Below, in pieces: positions 1 through 8,893 of a stretch of 64,000 nt of DNA. Position 1 is the first letter of the stretch. Every line of letters begins with the position of its first letter. The translations under genes were made by a program, and so were the position numbers. Source of the stretch: Nocardioides terrigena (GTDB lineage Bacteria > Actinomycetota > Actinomycetes > Propionibacteriales > Nocardioidaceae); contig NZ_PZYY01000001.1 of assembly GCF_003047265.1 (NCBI RefSeq), forward strand, positions 248,001 to 312,000, in the 5' to 3' direction. The notes beneath the pieces are model-generated. The model had not been told where the DNA came from. It worked only from the letters and a program-made list of their open reading frames with translations, and did not search any database.

Positions 1-558
1 CGCAGCACGCGACTGACCGTGGCCGTCGCCCTGCTCGCCGTGGCGACCCTGCTGGTCGGGTGGGCCCTGGTCGCGGGCATCGGCTGGCTGACGTCGCTGG
101 TCGCCGTCGCGGCCCTGGTGCTCGGCGCTGCCGCGACCCGCATCACCCACACCGAGGTCATGCAGGCCCGTCGCGACGCCGCGCGGGACCGCGCCGAGCA
201 GGCGTCCGCGTACGCCGCCCTCACCGCGGAGCGCACCGCCGAGAACGCCGTCTTCGCCGCCGACATGCGCCGCAAGATCGCCGATCGTGAGGAGGTCATC
301 GACGGACTCGAGGTGGCCCTGAGCAAGGCCCAGCGCCTCGCCGCCGACCAGACCCGCAAGCTCAACGCCGAGGCCCGTCGCGCCGACGTCGCCGAGCGTG
401 AGGTCTCCGAGTCCGCCCGGCTGCTCGACGCCTCCGAGGACCGCGCGGCCGAGGCCATCGTGCTGGTCGCCGAGCTCGAGGCCGAGCTCGACGTGATGCG
501 CGCCGAGCTCGTCTCCTGGAAGGCCGCCGCGGCCGCCAAGCGCGCCGAGTCCGCCTGA
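1..558 (+). CDS. Membrane-anchored coiled-coil protein, 5' end outside window
   Basis: The frame is open from the first base, so the 5' end is probably missing. An internal GTG at 19 could start a 179-residue protein, but the basic residues before it (RSTRLT) look like a normal cytoplasmic lead-in to the membrane segment. Two closely spaced hydrophobic stretches occupy about the first 40 residues. They are followed by roughly 130 residues rich in Ala, Glu and Arg with heptad-like spacing, predicting a long alpha-helical coiled coil. I do not recognise a family. The shape (short membrane hairpin plus cytoplasmic coiled coil) fits a scaffold or cell-envelope protein, but this is only an inference from composition. 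Confidence 0.6.
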   Translation, partial: RSTRLTVAVALLAVATLLVGWALVAGIGWLTSLVAVAALVLGAAATRITHTEVMQARRDAARDRAEQASAYAALTAERTAENAVFAADMRRKIADREEVIDGLEVALSKAQRLAADQTRKLNAEARRADVAEREVSESARLLDASEDRAAEAIVLVAELEAELDVMRAELVSWKAAAAAKRAESA

Positions 559-590
559 TCCACGACGCCGCCGACCGTCCCGCCGGCGGC

Positions 591-618
591 GGCCGGGTGA
601 CCGTGGCCGGGTGACCGC
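591..618. repeat. Short tandem duplication between genes
   Basis: A 14-base unit starting GGCCGGGTGACC occurs twice head to tail (591-604 and 605-618) between the first gene and the GNAT gene, differing only in the last base. It is probably a simple slippage product. No function is apparent. Confidence 0.6.
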
Positions 619-645
619 CCGGCCCGTAGGGCAGAATCAACTGAT

Positions 646-1731
646 GTGATCCCTGAGGACAACCGGTTCGAGAGCGACCCCGCCAGCGTCATTCCCGAGG
701 ATCACCCGCTACCGGAGGGCTGGGAGCCCGGGCCGGTCGACGGCGGGGACGCCGCGACGGTGGCCCGCCTCAGGGACCTCCTCCGCGCCCACGAGGCCGC
801 CGGTCGGGGCTGGGCGGGCGCGTCCGAGGACGACGTACGCGTCGAGGTCTCCGACCACGGCCTCGCCACCCGCGAGAACGTCGTCGTCCGCGACACCGCG
901 GGCACGATCCGCGCATGGGGCAGCGTGCACGACCGGGCCGAGGGCCGGATGCTCTTCGTCCACGTCGTCGACCGCGACCTCGACGACGACACCGCGCTGG
1001 CATGCTCCGACGTGCTGTTCGAGTGGGCCGAGGCCCAGGCCCGGTCGGTGGGGGAGGGTCGCGGCCTCGAGGTCCAGCAGATCGACACCGGCGCGTTCGC
1101 CGGCGACGACCGCCAGCACCGCTTCCTCGAGGGGGCCGGCTTCACCAAGGTCCGCACCTGGTGGCAGATGAGCCGGCCGGTCACCGCCGACGAGGCGACG
1201 CTGGTGGCCGACCCGGCCGGGTGGGAGCGCAAGGGCGTGCGCTTCCGGCTCGTCGGTCGCGAGGACGACGGGATGCCCGACGAGTCCTGCCTGCGGGCGG
1301 TCCACGACGTGCTCGAGGGTGCCTTCACCGACCACTTCAACTCGGCGGAGGAGACCTTCGACGAGTTCATCCACCGGCTCCGCGAGGACCCCGGCCACCG
1401 CTGGGACCACTGGTGGCTCGCCGAGCTGCTCGACGACCCGGAGGCCCCCGAGCCCGTCGGCGCCCTCGTCGGCACGGTCTCGGAGAGCGACGACGGCCCC
1501 GACGGCTCCTACGTGTCCTACCTCGGCGTCCTGGAGTCGGCCCGTGGCCGGGGCGTGGCGACCGGGCTGCTGCGCACGATCGTGGCCGACGCCGCCGCGC
1601 GCGACCGGGACCGGGTCGGTCTGGAGGTCGATGCGGACTCCCCGACCGGGGCCGACGGCCTGTACGTCGCCATGGGCTGGGAGACGCGCTACGTCACCGA
1701 GTCGTGGCACAAGGACGTGCCGGTCCGCTGA
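646..1731 (+). CDS. Tandem GNAT-family N-acetyltransferase
   Basis: A 361-residue protein made of two GNAT folds, the first at about residues 35-165 and the second at about 200-355. The second keeps a clear acetyl-CoA pyrophosphate-binding motif (RGRGVATGLL) after the beta strand SYLGVL; the first is more degenerate. Tandem GNAT proteins of this size are common in actinobacteria and acetylate small amines or antibiotics. The substrate here cannot be told. The GTG at 646 is the only sensible early start. No Shine-Dalgarno is visible, and a TAGGGC hexamer sits about 14 bases upstream. The N-terminus repeats the word VIPED (residues 1-5 and about 15-19), a curious internal duplication. It converges with the ABC ATPase gene downstream. 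Confidence 0.8.
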   Translation: MIPEDNRFESDPASVIPEDHPLPEGWEPGPVDGGDAATVARLRDLLRAHEAAGRGWAGASEDDVRVEVSDHGLATRENVVVRDTAGTIRAWGSVHDRAEGRMLFVHVVDRDLDDDTALACSDVLFEWAEAQARSVGEGRGLEVQQIDTGAFAGDDRQHRFLEGAGFTKVRTWWQMSRPVTADEATLVADPAGWERKGVRFRLVGREDDGMPDESCLRAVHDVLEGAFTDHFNSAEETFDEFIHRLREDPGHRWDHWWLAELLDDPEAPEPVGALVGTVSESDDGPDGSYVSYLGVLESARGRGVATGLLRTIVADAAARDRDRVGLEVDADSPTGADGLYVAMGWETRYVTESWHKDVPVR

Positions 1732-1758
1732 CGTCGTCCTCGGGGCCCGGCGCAGCGC

Positions 1759-1783
1759 TCAGCGCAGCGACTCGCGCCGCGCC

Positions 1784-1801
<18 letters not shown>
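1759..1801. repeat. Imperfect direct repeat duplicating the end of the ATPase gene
   Basis: Positions 1759-1776 and 1784-1801 match at 17 of 18 bases. The second copy is the 3' end of the ATPase gene (stop plus the last codons); the first lies just beyond it in the convergent gap. It looks like a local duplication of the gene terminus. Confidence 0.55.
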
Positions 1802-2826
<1,025 letters not shown>

Positions 2827-2836
<10 letters not shown>

Positions 2837-2848
2837 GCGGTGACCCTA
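2827..2848. promoter_or_regulatory. Two overlapping, opposing leaderless promoters
   Basis: On the plus strand TAGCGT (2827-2832) sits 7 bases before the GTG at 2840. On the minus strand TAGGGT (2848-2843) sits 6 bases before the ATG at 2836. Each -10 hexamer therefore lies inside or beyond the start of the opposite gene, and the two polymerase footprints would overlap almost completely. Assignment as promoters is by analogy with actinobacterial TANNNT -10 elements. Confidence 0.6.
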
Positions 2849-3562
2849 CTGGTGCAGGCCGCGCAGATCCGGCTGTCGAGTGCCGACGAGCCGAGCTGCT
2901 ACAGCCGGCAGGTCAACGAGTGGGTCTGCGGCGAGTACGTCGTGGACCGCTGGGACGAGATCGTCGACGCCACGGTCCAGCACATCGGCATCACGGTGGT
3001 GGCGGTGGTCCTCGGGCTGCTGATCGCGTTCCCGCTGGCGCTGCTGGCGCGCCGGCTGCCGCGGATGGAGTCGAGCATCCTCGCGGTGACGACCGGCATC
3101 TACACGGTGCCCTCGCTCGCGCTCTTCCCCCTGCTGGTGCCCTTCACCGGGCTGTCGGCCACGACGGTGGTCATCGGGCTGGCGCTCTACGCGCTCACCA
3201 TCCTCGTCCGCAGCCTGCTGGAGGGACTGCGCTCGGTGCCCGACGAGGTGCGCGAGTCCGCGGTCGGCCTCGGCTACGGGCGCAGGTCCCTGCTGATGAA
3301 GGTCGAGATGCCGCTGGCCCTGCCGGTGGTGATGGCCGGCCTGCGGGTCGCGACCGTCTCGACCGTCGCGCTCACCACGGTGGGCTCGCTGGTCGCGTAC
3401 GGCGGCCTCGGCAACCTCATCAAGGACGGCGTGCTCACCAACTTCCGCGCCGAGCTCTTCACGGCGTCGGTGCTGTGCGTGGTGCTGGCGGTCGTCTTCG
3501 ACGCGCTGCTGGTGCTGATGCAACGGGTGCTCACGCCGTGGACGAGGGGAGTGCGGGCATGA
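2840..3562 (+). CDS. opuCB: Betaine/carnitine-type ABC transporter permease (first)
   Basis: A permease of the OpuCB/ProW class, about 240 residues with five or six hydrophobic helices. A periplasmic-looking N-terminal stretch with two Cys residues (PSC...WVC) precedes the first helix. The cytoplasmic coupling loop is clear: EVRESAVGLGYGRRSLLMKVEMPLALP, carrying the EAA-like sequence that contacts the ATPase. I choose GTG 2840 rather than the GTG at 2813 because TAGCGT lies 7 bases upstream and 2813 would run deep into the divergent ATPase gene. Its stop overlaps the next permease start (ATGA), so the pair is probably translationally coupled. Confidence 0.87.
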   Translation: MTLLVQAAQIRLSSADEPSCYSRQVNEWVCGEYVVDRWDEIVDATVQHIGITVVAVVLGLLIAFPLALLARRLPRMESSILAVTTGIYTVPSLALFPLLVPFTGLSATTVVIGLALYALTILVRSLLEGLRSVPDEVRESAVGLGYGRRSLLMKVEMPLALPVVMAGLRVATVSTVALTTVGSLVAYGGLGNLIKDGVLTNFRAELFTASVLCVVLAVVFDALLVLMQRVLTPWTRGVRA

Positions 3563-4332
3563 CGGTCCTCACGGACATGTGGGCCTACCTGTCCGACCCG
3601 GCCAACTGGACGGGCAGCGACGGGATCCTCGCCCTGATGGCCGAGCAGCTGCTGCTCACCTTCACGGCCCTGCTGATGGCGATGGTGCTCGGGCTGCCGC
3701 TCGCCCTGTGGCTGGGCCACCTGGGCCGGGGTGGCTTCCTGGCCATCAACATCTCCAACATCGGCCGTGCGGTGCCGACCTTCGCGCTGCTGGCGCTGCT
3801 GGTCGTCGCACCGTGGCCGGGCACCGACTCCTTCGGCCCCTACGGGCGCGCCGGCCTGGCGACGCTGATCGCCCTCACCCTCTTCGCGCTGCCGCCGATC
3901 ATCACCAACTCGTACGTCGCCATGCGCGAGGTCGCGCCCGACGTGCGGGAGGCGGCGCGGGGGATGGGCATGACCGGCCGCCAGCAGTTCTGGCGGGTGG
4001 AGCTCCCGCTGGGCCTGCCGCTGGTGATGTCGGGCCTGCGGCTCGCGCTCGTGCAGGTCTGGGCGACGGCGACCATCGCAGCGCTGGTGGCCGGGCCCGG
4101 GCTCGGCCGGATCATCACCGACGGGTTCTTCCGCTCCAACTACGGCAAGGGCATCGCGGGTGCCGTCGTGGTGGCCGCGGTCGCGCTGGTGCTCGAGATG
4201 GCGGCGGCGCTGGCGCAGCGCGCGGCCGACCCCGCGCGGCGTACGGGTGCATCCACCCCCGCAGGTGGTCACGACGACGCGTTGTCGGTGACCGGGGCTA
4301 CCGTGGAGTCCTCCGCCGAATCCGTCGGCTGA
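3559..4332 (+). CDS. opuCD: Betaine/carnitine-type ABC transporter permease (second)
   Basis: A 257-residue inner-membrane permease, partner of the preceding one; OpuC systems use two different permeases. Hydrophobic helices start at about residue 28. The coupling loop DVREAARGMGMTGRQQFWRVELPLGLPLVMSGLR is the expected EAA-type motif. The start is ATG 3559, overlapping the upstream stop by 4 bases. A longer open frame upstream is only a shadow of the first permease. The C-terminal tail (about 35 residues, Ala/Ser/Thr-rich) is not conserved-looking. The binding-protein gene follows 56 bases later. Confidence 0.88.
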   Translation: MTVLTDMWAYLSDPANWTGSDGILALMAEQLLLTFTALLMAMVLGLPLALWLGHLGRGGFLAINISNIGRAVPTFALLALLVVAPWPGTDSFGPYGRAGLATLIALTLFALPPIITNSYVAMREVAPDVREAARGMGMTGRQQFWRVELPLGLPLVMSGLRLALVQVWATATIAALVAGPGLGRIITDGFFRSNYGKGIAGAVVVAAVALVLEMAAALAQRAADPARRTGASTPAGGHDDALSVTGATVESSAESVG

Positions 4333-4388
4333 ACGCAGCATCCGGACACGCGCACCCTCGGGATGCGGGACACAGAAGGAAACCTCCC

Positions 4389-5336
4389 ATGCACCTCGCT
4401 CGCACGTTCGCCGCGGTCTTCGCCGCCGGCGCCCTGACCCTCACCGGCTGCGCCGGCGACGACCTCGCCGACGACTCCGCCTCCGACCCGGAGACCTCCG
4501 CCGCCGCCGACAAGGGCTCCCTCACCCTCGCCGGGCAGAACTTCCCCGAGGCCACCCTCGTCGCCTCGATGTACGAGCAGCTCCTCGAGGACGCCGGCTA
4601 CACCGTCGAGACCAAGCTCGTCGACTCCCGCGACGCCTACATGCCGACCTTCCCCGGTGACGTCGACATCGTCCCGGAGTACGTCGGCGGCATCGTCAAC
4701 TTCCTCAACACCCAGGCCAACGGCGCCGACGCCGAGCCCTTCGAGGCCGGCGACGGCGAGCAGCTCGCCTCCGACGGCGCGTCCCTGCTCGAGGAGGCCG
4801 GCATCGAGCTCCTCGACCTCTCGCCCGCCACCGACGCCAACGCCTTCTTCGTGACCCAGGAGTTCAGCGAGGCCGAGGGCGTCACCACGCTCTCCGACCT
4901 CGAGGGCCAGTCGGTCACCCTGGCCGCGGCGCCCGACTGCGAGGGCCGCCTCGACTGCGAGGGCGGTCTCTCCGACGAGTACGGCATCGACGTCACCGAG
5001 GTGTTGCCGCTCGGCTACGCCTCCGACCAGACCTACCAGTCGGTCCTCGACGGCGAGTCCGAGCTCGGCGAGACCTCCACCACCGACGGCACCCTGGAGT
5101 CCCAGGGCCTGGTGATCCTCGAGGACGACAAGCAGATCCAGCCGGCGCAGAACCTCGTGCCCGCCGTGTCCGCCGACTTCCTCGCCGACAACCCCGACGT
5201 CGCCGACATCCTCAACCCGCTGATGGCGGCGCTGACGACCGAGGGGCTCACCGAGCTCAACGGCCGGATGGCCGTCGACCGGGAGACCGCCGAGGACGTC
5301 GCGGCCGACTTCCTCAGCGAGCAGGGCCTGCTCTGA
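4389..5336 (+). CDS. opuCC: Glycine betaine/osmoprotectant-binding lipoprotein
   Basis: A 315-residue extracytoplasmic solute-binding lipoprotein of the OpuCC/OsmF class. The signal peptide ends in the lipobox LTGC, with Cys at about residue 19, followed by an acidic Ser/Asp/Ala linker. Family-typical segments are FPEATLVASMYEQLLEDAGY near the start of the mature domain and DIVPEYVGG further on. The ligand pocket in this family uses aromatic residues around a quaternary ammonium; those contacts cannot be verified by eye. ATG 4389 is preceded by a good Shine-Dalgarno (GAAGGA at 4375-4380). It closes the transporter operon and is followed by three consecutive hairpins. Confidence 0.9.
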   Translation: MHLARTFAAVFAAGALTLTGCAGDDLADDSASDPETSAAADKGSLTLAGQNFPEATLVASMYEQLLEDAGYTVETKLVDSRDAYMPTFPGDVDIVPEYVGGIVNFLNTQANGADAEPFEAGDGEQLASDGASLLEEAGIELLDLSPATDANAFFVTQEFSEAEGVTTLSDLEGQSVTLAAAPDCEGRLDCEGGLSDEYGIDVTEVLPLGYASDQTYQSVLDGESELGETSTTDGTLESQGLVILEDDKQIQPAQNLVPAVSADFLADNPDVADILNPLMAALTTEGLTELNGRMAVDRETAEDVAADFLSEQGLL

Positions 5337-5358
5337 CCCGCTGACCGCTTCGTGCTTC

Positions 5359-5446
5359 CGACAAAGTCCCCGCTGAGGCGGGGACTTTGTCGCTTGCTGG
5401 CCGACATTTCGGCCAGCAAGCGTCAACATCCCCGCTGGAGCGGGGA
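5359..5446. terminator. Three consecutive hairpins between convergent genes
   Basis: Hairpin 1 has perfect 15-base arms (5359-5373 and 5378-5392) around a TGAG loop. Hairpin 2 has perfect 13-base arms (5391-5403 and 5410-5422). Hairpin 3 has 7-base arms (5429-5435 and 5440-5446). Hairpins 1 and 3 share nearly the same stem (TCCCCGC...GCGGGGACT). No long T tract follows, as is usual for actinobacterial terminators. The position between the OpuC operon and the convergent glycosyltransferase gene fits a bidirectional terminator; an intergenic repeat element is the alternative. Confidence 0.75.
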
Positions 5447-5449
5447 CTC

Positions 5450-6568
5450 TCACACCTCGTGCGGCCGCACCTCCAGCGCCGCAGGGTCCACCGTCGCGAC
5501 GTCGAGCACCCGGTGCGGTACGTCGAGCCGCCATGCGCCGCTGGCGACGTCCTGCACCCTGCCCGCCGGCCCGTCCAGGCCCGCCACCCAGGTCATCAGC
5601 TCGGCCGCCTCGGAGCGCCGGTCCTGCTCGACCAGCCACCCGCAGAGCCGGTGCACGGGCGGCAGCCCGCTGTGCACCAGGGAGCGCTGCCCCCAGATCT
5701 CCAGCACCCCGGCCCGCAGCAGCCGCCACCACTCCTCGCTCGCGCCGGGGATCAGCAGGAAGTAGCGCCACAGGTCGCCGACCAGCACCCGGTCCACGAC
5801 GTACGACGTCACCCCCGGGTCCCCGTGCTCCTCGACCGAGGCGAGGGTCATCCGCTTGGTCTCCCAGCGGTCGACGAGGTCGGGCACCGAGGCGCGCTGC
5901 TGGGTGATCGAGCTGCCGTCCGAGCGGATCCGCCAGTGGTAGACCGGCTCGTCGAGGACGTCGAAGGTGCCGGCGAGATAGGCGCGGGTGGTGGTCGGCT
6001 GGTCCTCGTAGCGGATCCGCTCGGGCCACGACAGCCCGGCCGACTCCCAGAAGGACCGCCGGAACAGCTTGTTCCACGCGAAGACGTCGCCGAGGATCTC
6101 GGGGTGGTCGTGCGCCCGCACCCCGGTCAGGGGCGGGTGGTGCAGCCGGCGCATCCACGGCGGCTCGGACAGCGTGCCGTCCTCCCAGCGCAGCACCGAG
6201 CCGGTCGCGAAGTCCGAGCCGGAGGCCTCCAGGGATCCGACCAGGACGGCGAGGGCGGTCGGGGGGAGCACGTCGTCGGAGTCGAGGAAGGCCAGGTAGT
6301 CGCCGCGGACGTGCCGCAGGCCCTCGTTGCGGGCGGCGCCGAGCCCGCCGTTGTGGGTGTGCACGACGCGGATACGCGGCTCGCGGGCGGCCCACTCGTC
6401 GGCGATCTCGCCGGCCCGGTCGGGGGTGCCGTCGTCGACGACCACGGCCTCCCACCGGGTGTGCGTCTGGGCCACCAGGGAGGCCAGGCAGGCGGGCAGC
6501 CACTCCTCCACGGCATAGACGGGCACGACCACGCTGACGAGGGGCTGTCGCCGACCAAACCACTTCAC
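5450..6568 (-). CDS. Family 2 glycosyltransferase
   Basis: A 372-residue GT-A fold glycosyltransferase. The N-terminus (LVSVVVPVYAVEEWLPACLASL), the nucleotide-sugar contact VVVDDGTPD, the segment GGLGAARNEGL and the metal-binding DSDD motif (AFLDSDD, about residue 97) are all classic GT2 features. The C-terminal 150 residues resemble the accessory domain of actinobacterial cell-wall or teichoic-acid glycosyltransferases. There is no signal peptide or membrane helix, so it probably works at the cytoplasmic face. The GTG start at 6568 lies 8 bases downstream of TACTGT on the minus strand. It is divergent from a sulfotransferase gene, suggesting a role in a sulfated or glycosylated surface polymer; the acceptor is unknown. 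Confidence 0.88.
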   Translation of the reverse strand: MKWFGRRQPLVSVVVPVYAVEEWLPACLASLVAQTHTRWEAVVVDDGTPDRAGEIADEWAAREPRIRVVHTHNGGLGAARNEGLRHVRGDYLAFLDSDDVLPPTALAVLVGSLEASGSDFATGSVLRWEDGTLSEPPWMRRLHHPPLTGVRAHDHPEILGDVFAWNKLFRRSFWESAGLSWPERIRYEDQPTTTRAYLAGTFDVLDEPVYHWRIRSDGSSITQQRASVPDLVDRWETKRMTLASVEEHGDPGVTSYVVDRVLVGDLWRYFLLIPGASEEWWRLLRAGVLEIWGQRSLVHSGLPPVHRLCGWLVEQDRRSEAAELMTWVAGLDGPAGRVQDVASGAWRLDVPHRVLDVATVDPAALEVRPHEV

Positions 6569-6576
6569 AGGTGGGG

Positions 6577-6596
6577 ACAGTAACGAGTTGTAGGCT
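6577..6596. promoter_or_regulatory. Divergent leaderless promoters for GT2 and sulfotransferase
   Basis: Minus-strand TACTGT (6582-6577) is 8 bases from the glycosyltransferase GTG. Plus-strand TAGGCT (6591-6596) is 8 bases from the sulfotransferase GTG at 6605. The 36-base gap has no room for ribosome-binding sites plus untranslated leaders, supporting leaderless starts. Confidence 0.6.
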
Positions 6597-6604
6597 CACC
6601 GACC

Positions 6605-7762
6605 GTGACTGAGGCGAGCGGGACCACCGGAGCGACGACCGGACCGACCATCGGAGCGACGGCCGGATCGACGACGCAGCGGCAGGCCCGGGCCATCGAC
6701 GAGATGAATCCCGACGGCGTCCCCCGCAAGGTGCTGTTCGTCGCCGGGGCCGGTCGCAGCGGCACCTCCACGATGGCCGGCATCACCAGCCTGCTCGGCA
6801 TGCACGTCCCGCTGCCTGAGGTCCCCGCCGACGCGTCCAACCCCCGCGGCTTCAGCGAGCCCCAGTGGGTCGTCGACCTCCACGACCGGCTCCTCAAGGA
6901 GGCCGGCGTCCAGGTGAGCGACAGCCGGCCGAACGCCTGGTTCGAGACCGGTCGCATCTCAACCCGCGAGCCCGCCCGGATCCGGGTCGCCGAGTGGCTC
7001 GAGCCGCACTTCGACGTCCACCCCGAGCTGGTCGTCAAGGACCCGCGGCTCAGCTGGTTCATCGGGCTGTGGCGGGTCGCGGCCATCCGCACGGGTGCGA
7101 CCCCCGTCTTCGCCACGATGCTGCGCCCCCCGGCCGAGGTCGTGGGCAGCAAGCAGAAGTACTACGCCAACAAGCTCGGCGCCTCGCACCTCGCCGCCAG
7201 CTGGCTCAACATGCTGCTCCACACCGAGCGCGCGACCCGCGAGAACGCCGGCGGCGCCCGGGTCTTCGTCCGCTACGAGGACCTGCTCACCGACTGGGTG
7301 AAGACCACCATGCACGTCGGCCGGTCCCTCGACCTCCAGACCATCATCCACACCCGCAGCGACCAGATCCGCGAGGTCCACCGCTTCATCGACCCCAACC
7401 TGCGCCGGGTCACCCAGAGCCTGGACGACCTCGGTCTCCCGCCGCGGCTGCACGAGCTGACCGCCACCACGTGGGAGGAGCTCAACAAGCTCGCCGAGCC
7501 CGACGGCGACACCACCGAGGTGCACGCCACCCTCGACGAGCTCCGCGACGCCTACACCGACCTCTACGAGGAGGCCGAGGCGATCAGCAAGTCGTCGGTC
7601 GTCGCGGCCCGGATCGCCGGTGCCCAGGCGGCGGGCGCCGACCAGCCGGCCCCGGCCGGCGGCCTGGCCGACAAGATCCCGCACGACGTGCGCGCCAAGA
7701 TCCCGCCGTCCGTACGCCGCGGCGTACGCAAGGCGCTCGGTCGGGAGCGGTCCCAGGGATGA
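6605..7762 (+). CDS. Sulfotransferase family protein
   Basis: A 385-residue PAPS-dependent sulfotransferase-like protein. The 5'-phosphosulfate-binding loop is visible as VLFVAGAGRSGTSTMAGI (about residues 43-60), and the 3'-phosphate region as VKDPRLSWF...ATMLRPPAEV. The first 25 residues are a Thr/Gly-rich low-complexity leader, so translation might also begin further in, but the GTG at 6605 has TAGGCT 8 bases upstream. The C-terminal 60 residues are Ala-rich and basic. The stop overlaps the next start (ATGA). Its partner genes are glycosyltransferase-like, so sulfation of a cell-surface glycan is plausible; the acceptor is unknown. Confidence 0.82.
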   Translation: MTEASGTTGATTGPTIGATAGSTTQRQARAIDEMNPDGVPRKVLFVAGAGRSGTSTMAGITSLLGMHVPLPEVPADASNPRGFSEPQWVVDLHDRLLKEAGVQVSDSRPNAWFETGRISTREPARIRVAEWLEPHFDVHPELVVKDPRLSWFIGLWRVAAIRTGATPVFATMLRPPAEVVGSKQKYYANKLGASHLAASWLNMLLHTERATRENAGGARVFVRYEDLLTDWVKTTMHVGRSLDLQTIIHTRSDQIREVHRFIDPNLRRVTQSLDDLGLPPRLHELTATTWEELNKLAEPDGDTTEVHATLDELRDAYTDLYEEAEAISKSSVVAARIAGAQAAGADQPAPAGGLADKIPHDVRAKIPPSVRRGVRKALGRERSQG

Positions 7763-8709
7763 GCATCCCCATCGGCTCCGGCCATGGCCTCAGCAACCTC
7801 GAGGGGCACACCGACTTCGACATCGTCTGGCCCTGGAACCGGGAGGGCGGCCTGCGTCGGGGCGCCACCGCGGTGCTCCGGGTCAAGAACGAGGCGCCCT
7901 CGATGCGTTTCGTGCTGCCGCCGCTGCTGCGGGCCTGCGACCACGTGCTCGTCGTCGACAACGGGTCGGACGACGGCACGGGCGAGGCGGCGCGGGCCGC
8001 GGCCGCGGACGCCGGCCTGCCGGACAAGCTGACGCTCGCGGAGTACCCCTTCTCCGTCGCCCGCGCCGGCGCGGAGCACCTGGCCGTCAACGAGCGGTCG
8101 GTGCACTCGCTGGCCTACTTCTACAACTGGTGCTTCAGCCACGTCCGGACCCGCTACTCGTGGAAGTGGGACGGCGACATGGTCCTCACCACCGAGGGCG
8201 AGGTCTCGCTGGCCGACCTGTCGTGGCAGATCGGGATGACCGACGCCGTGGTCCGCATCCCGCGCCACGGCCTCTACATCAAGGACGACACCACGGCTTA
8301 CCTCGACCTCGGCCTGCGCAACATCGAGGAGTGGGGCTTCCCGATGAGCCCGGACTTCGTCTACTCCAAGGCGCCGGAGTGGGAGATCCGTACGACACCC
8401 GAGACGTTCCGGATGTTCGCGCTGCCGCAGGGCCTCGTGGTCGAGCTGAAGTACCTCGACGGCGACGAGTTCGCGCACTGGACCGACCCGGCGTCGTTCG
8501 CCACGAGCATCCGCAACCGGCGCAAGCGCCGCGAGTGGACGGTCTTCAACGCGCTCAACAACGGCGAGGTCCCCGAGGGGGTCACCGAGATCGTCGCCCC
8601 GGCCGGGGTGCACGTCGTCGACCACGTCACCCACGCGTGGCTGCCCCGTGCCCCGCGCCCGTTCGCGGTCGACGACCCCGACCACGCCAAGCTGCACCTG
8701 CGCGCCTGA
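7759..8709 (+). CDS. Glycosyltransferase-like protein (GT-A type)
   Basis: A 316-residue protein with GT2-type hallmarks: an early beta strand RVKNEAP, VLVVDNGSDDGTGEAA (nucleotide-sugar binding) and WKWDGDMVLT in the place of the DxD loop. It is shorter and more divergent than the gene at 5450. No membrane helix is visible. ATG 7759 overlaps the sulfotransferase stop by 4 bases, so the two are almost certainly co-translated and act on the same product. It could be an inactive or atypical transferase, since the DxD is embedded as DGDM. Confidence 0.75.
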   Translation: MSIPIGSGHGLSNLEGHTDFDIVWPWNREGGLRRGATAVLRVKNEAPSMRFVLPPLLRACDHVLVVDNGSDDGTGEAARAAAADAGLPDKLTLAEYPFSVARAGAEHLAVNERSVHSLAYFYNWCFSHVRTRYSWKWDGDMVLTTEGEVSLADLSWQIGMTDAVVRIPRHGLYIKDDTTAYLDLGLRNIEEWGFPMSPDFVYSKAPEWEIRTTPETFRMFALPQGLVVELKYLDGDEFAHWTDPASFATSIRNRRKRREWTVFNALNNGEVPEGVTEIVAPAGVHVVDHVTHAWLPRAPRPFAVDDPDHAKLHLRA

Positions 8710-8769
8710 CACCGCCCATCCCGGACGGTCGGCGCCCGCCGCCCACCACCTCGGTGTCGGGTACGTCAC

Positions 8770-8811
8770 GTTCACCGACTGTTCACACGGCCGTTTCGCC
8801 GGGCGTACTCT
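8770..8811 (+). promoter_or_regulatory. Promoter with candidate PhoP (PHO) box upstream of panCD operon
   Basis: A -35 TTCACA (8782-8787), an 18-base spacer and a -10 TACTCT (8806-8811) make a good promoter. Over the -35 lie two direct repeats 11 bases apart: GTTCACC (8770-8776) and GTTCACA (8781-8787). Eleven-base direct repeats of GTTCACC are the known Streptomyces PHO-box unit. A 7-bp hairpin (8847-8865) sits in the deduced leader RNA. Confidence 0.5.
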
Positions 8812-8893
8812 CGTCGCAGTCACGAGCACATCGAGCGGTACCCAACCTGCCCCATCGGGGGGCAGCGGGACTGAAACGAGAGGTTCGCACCAG

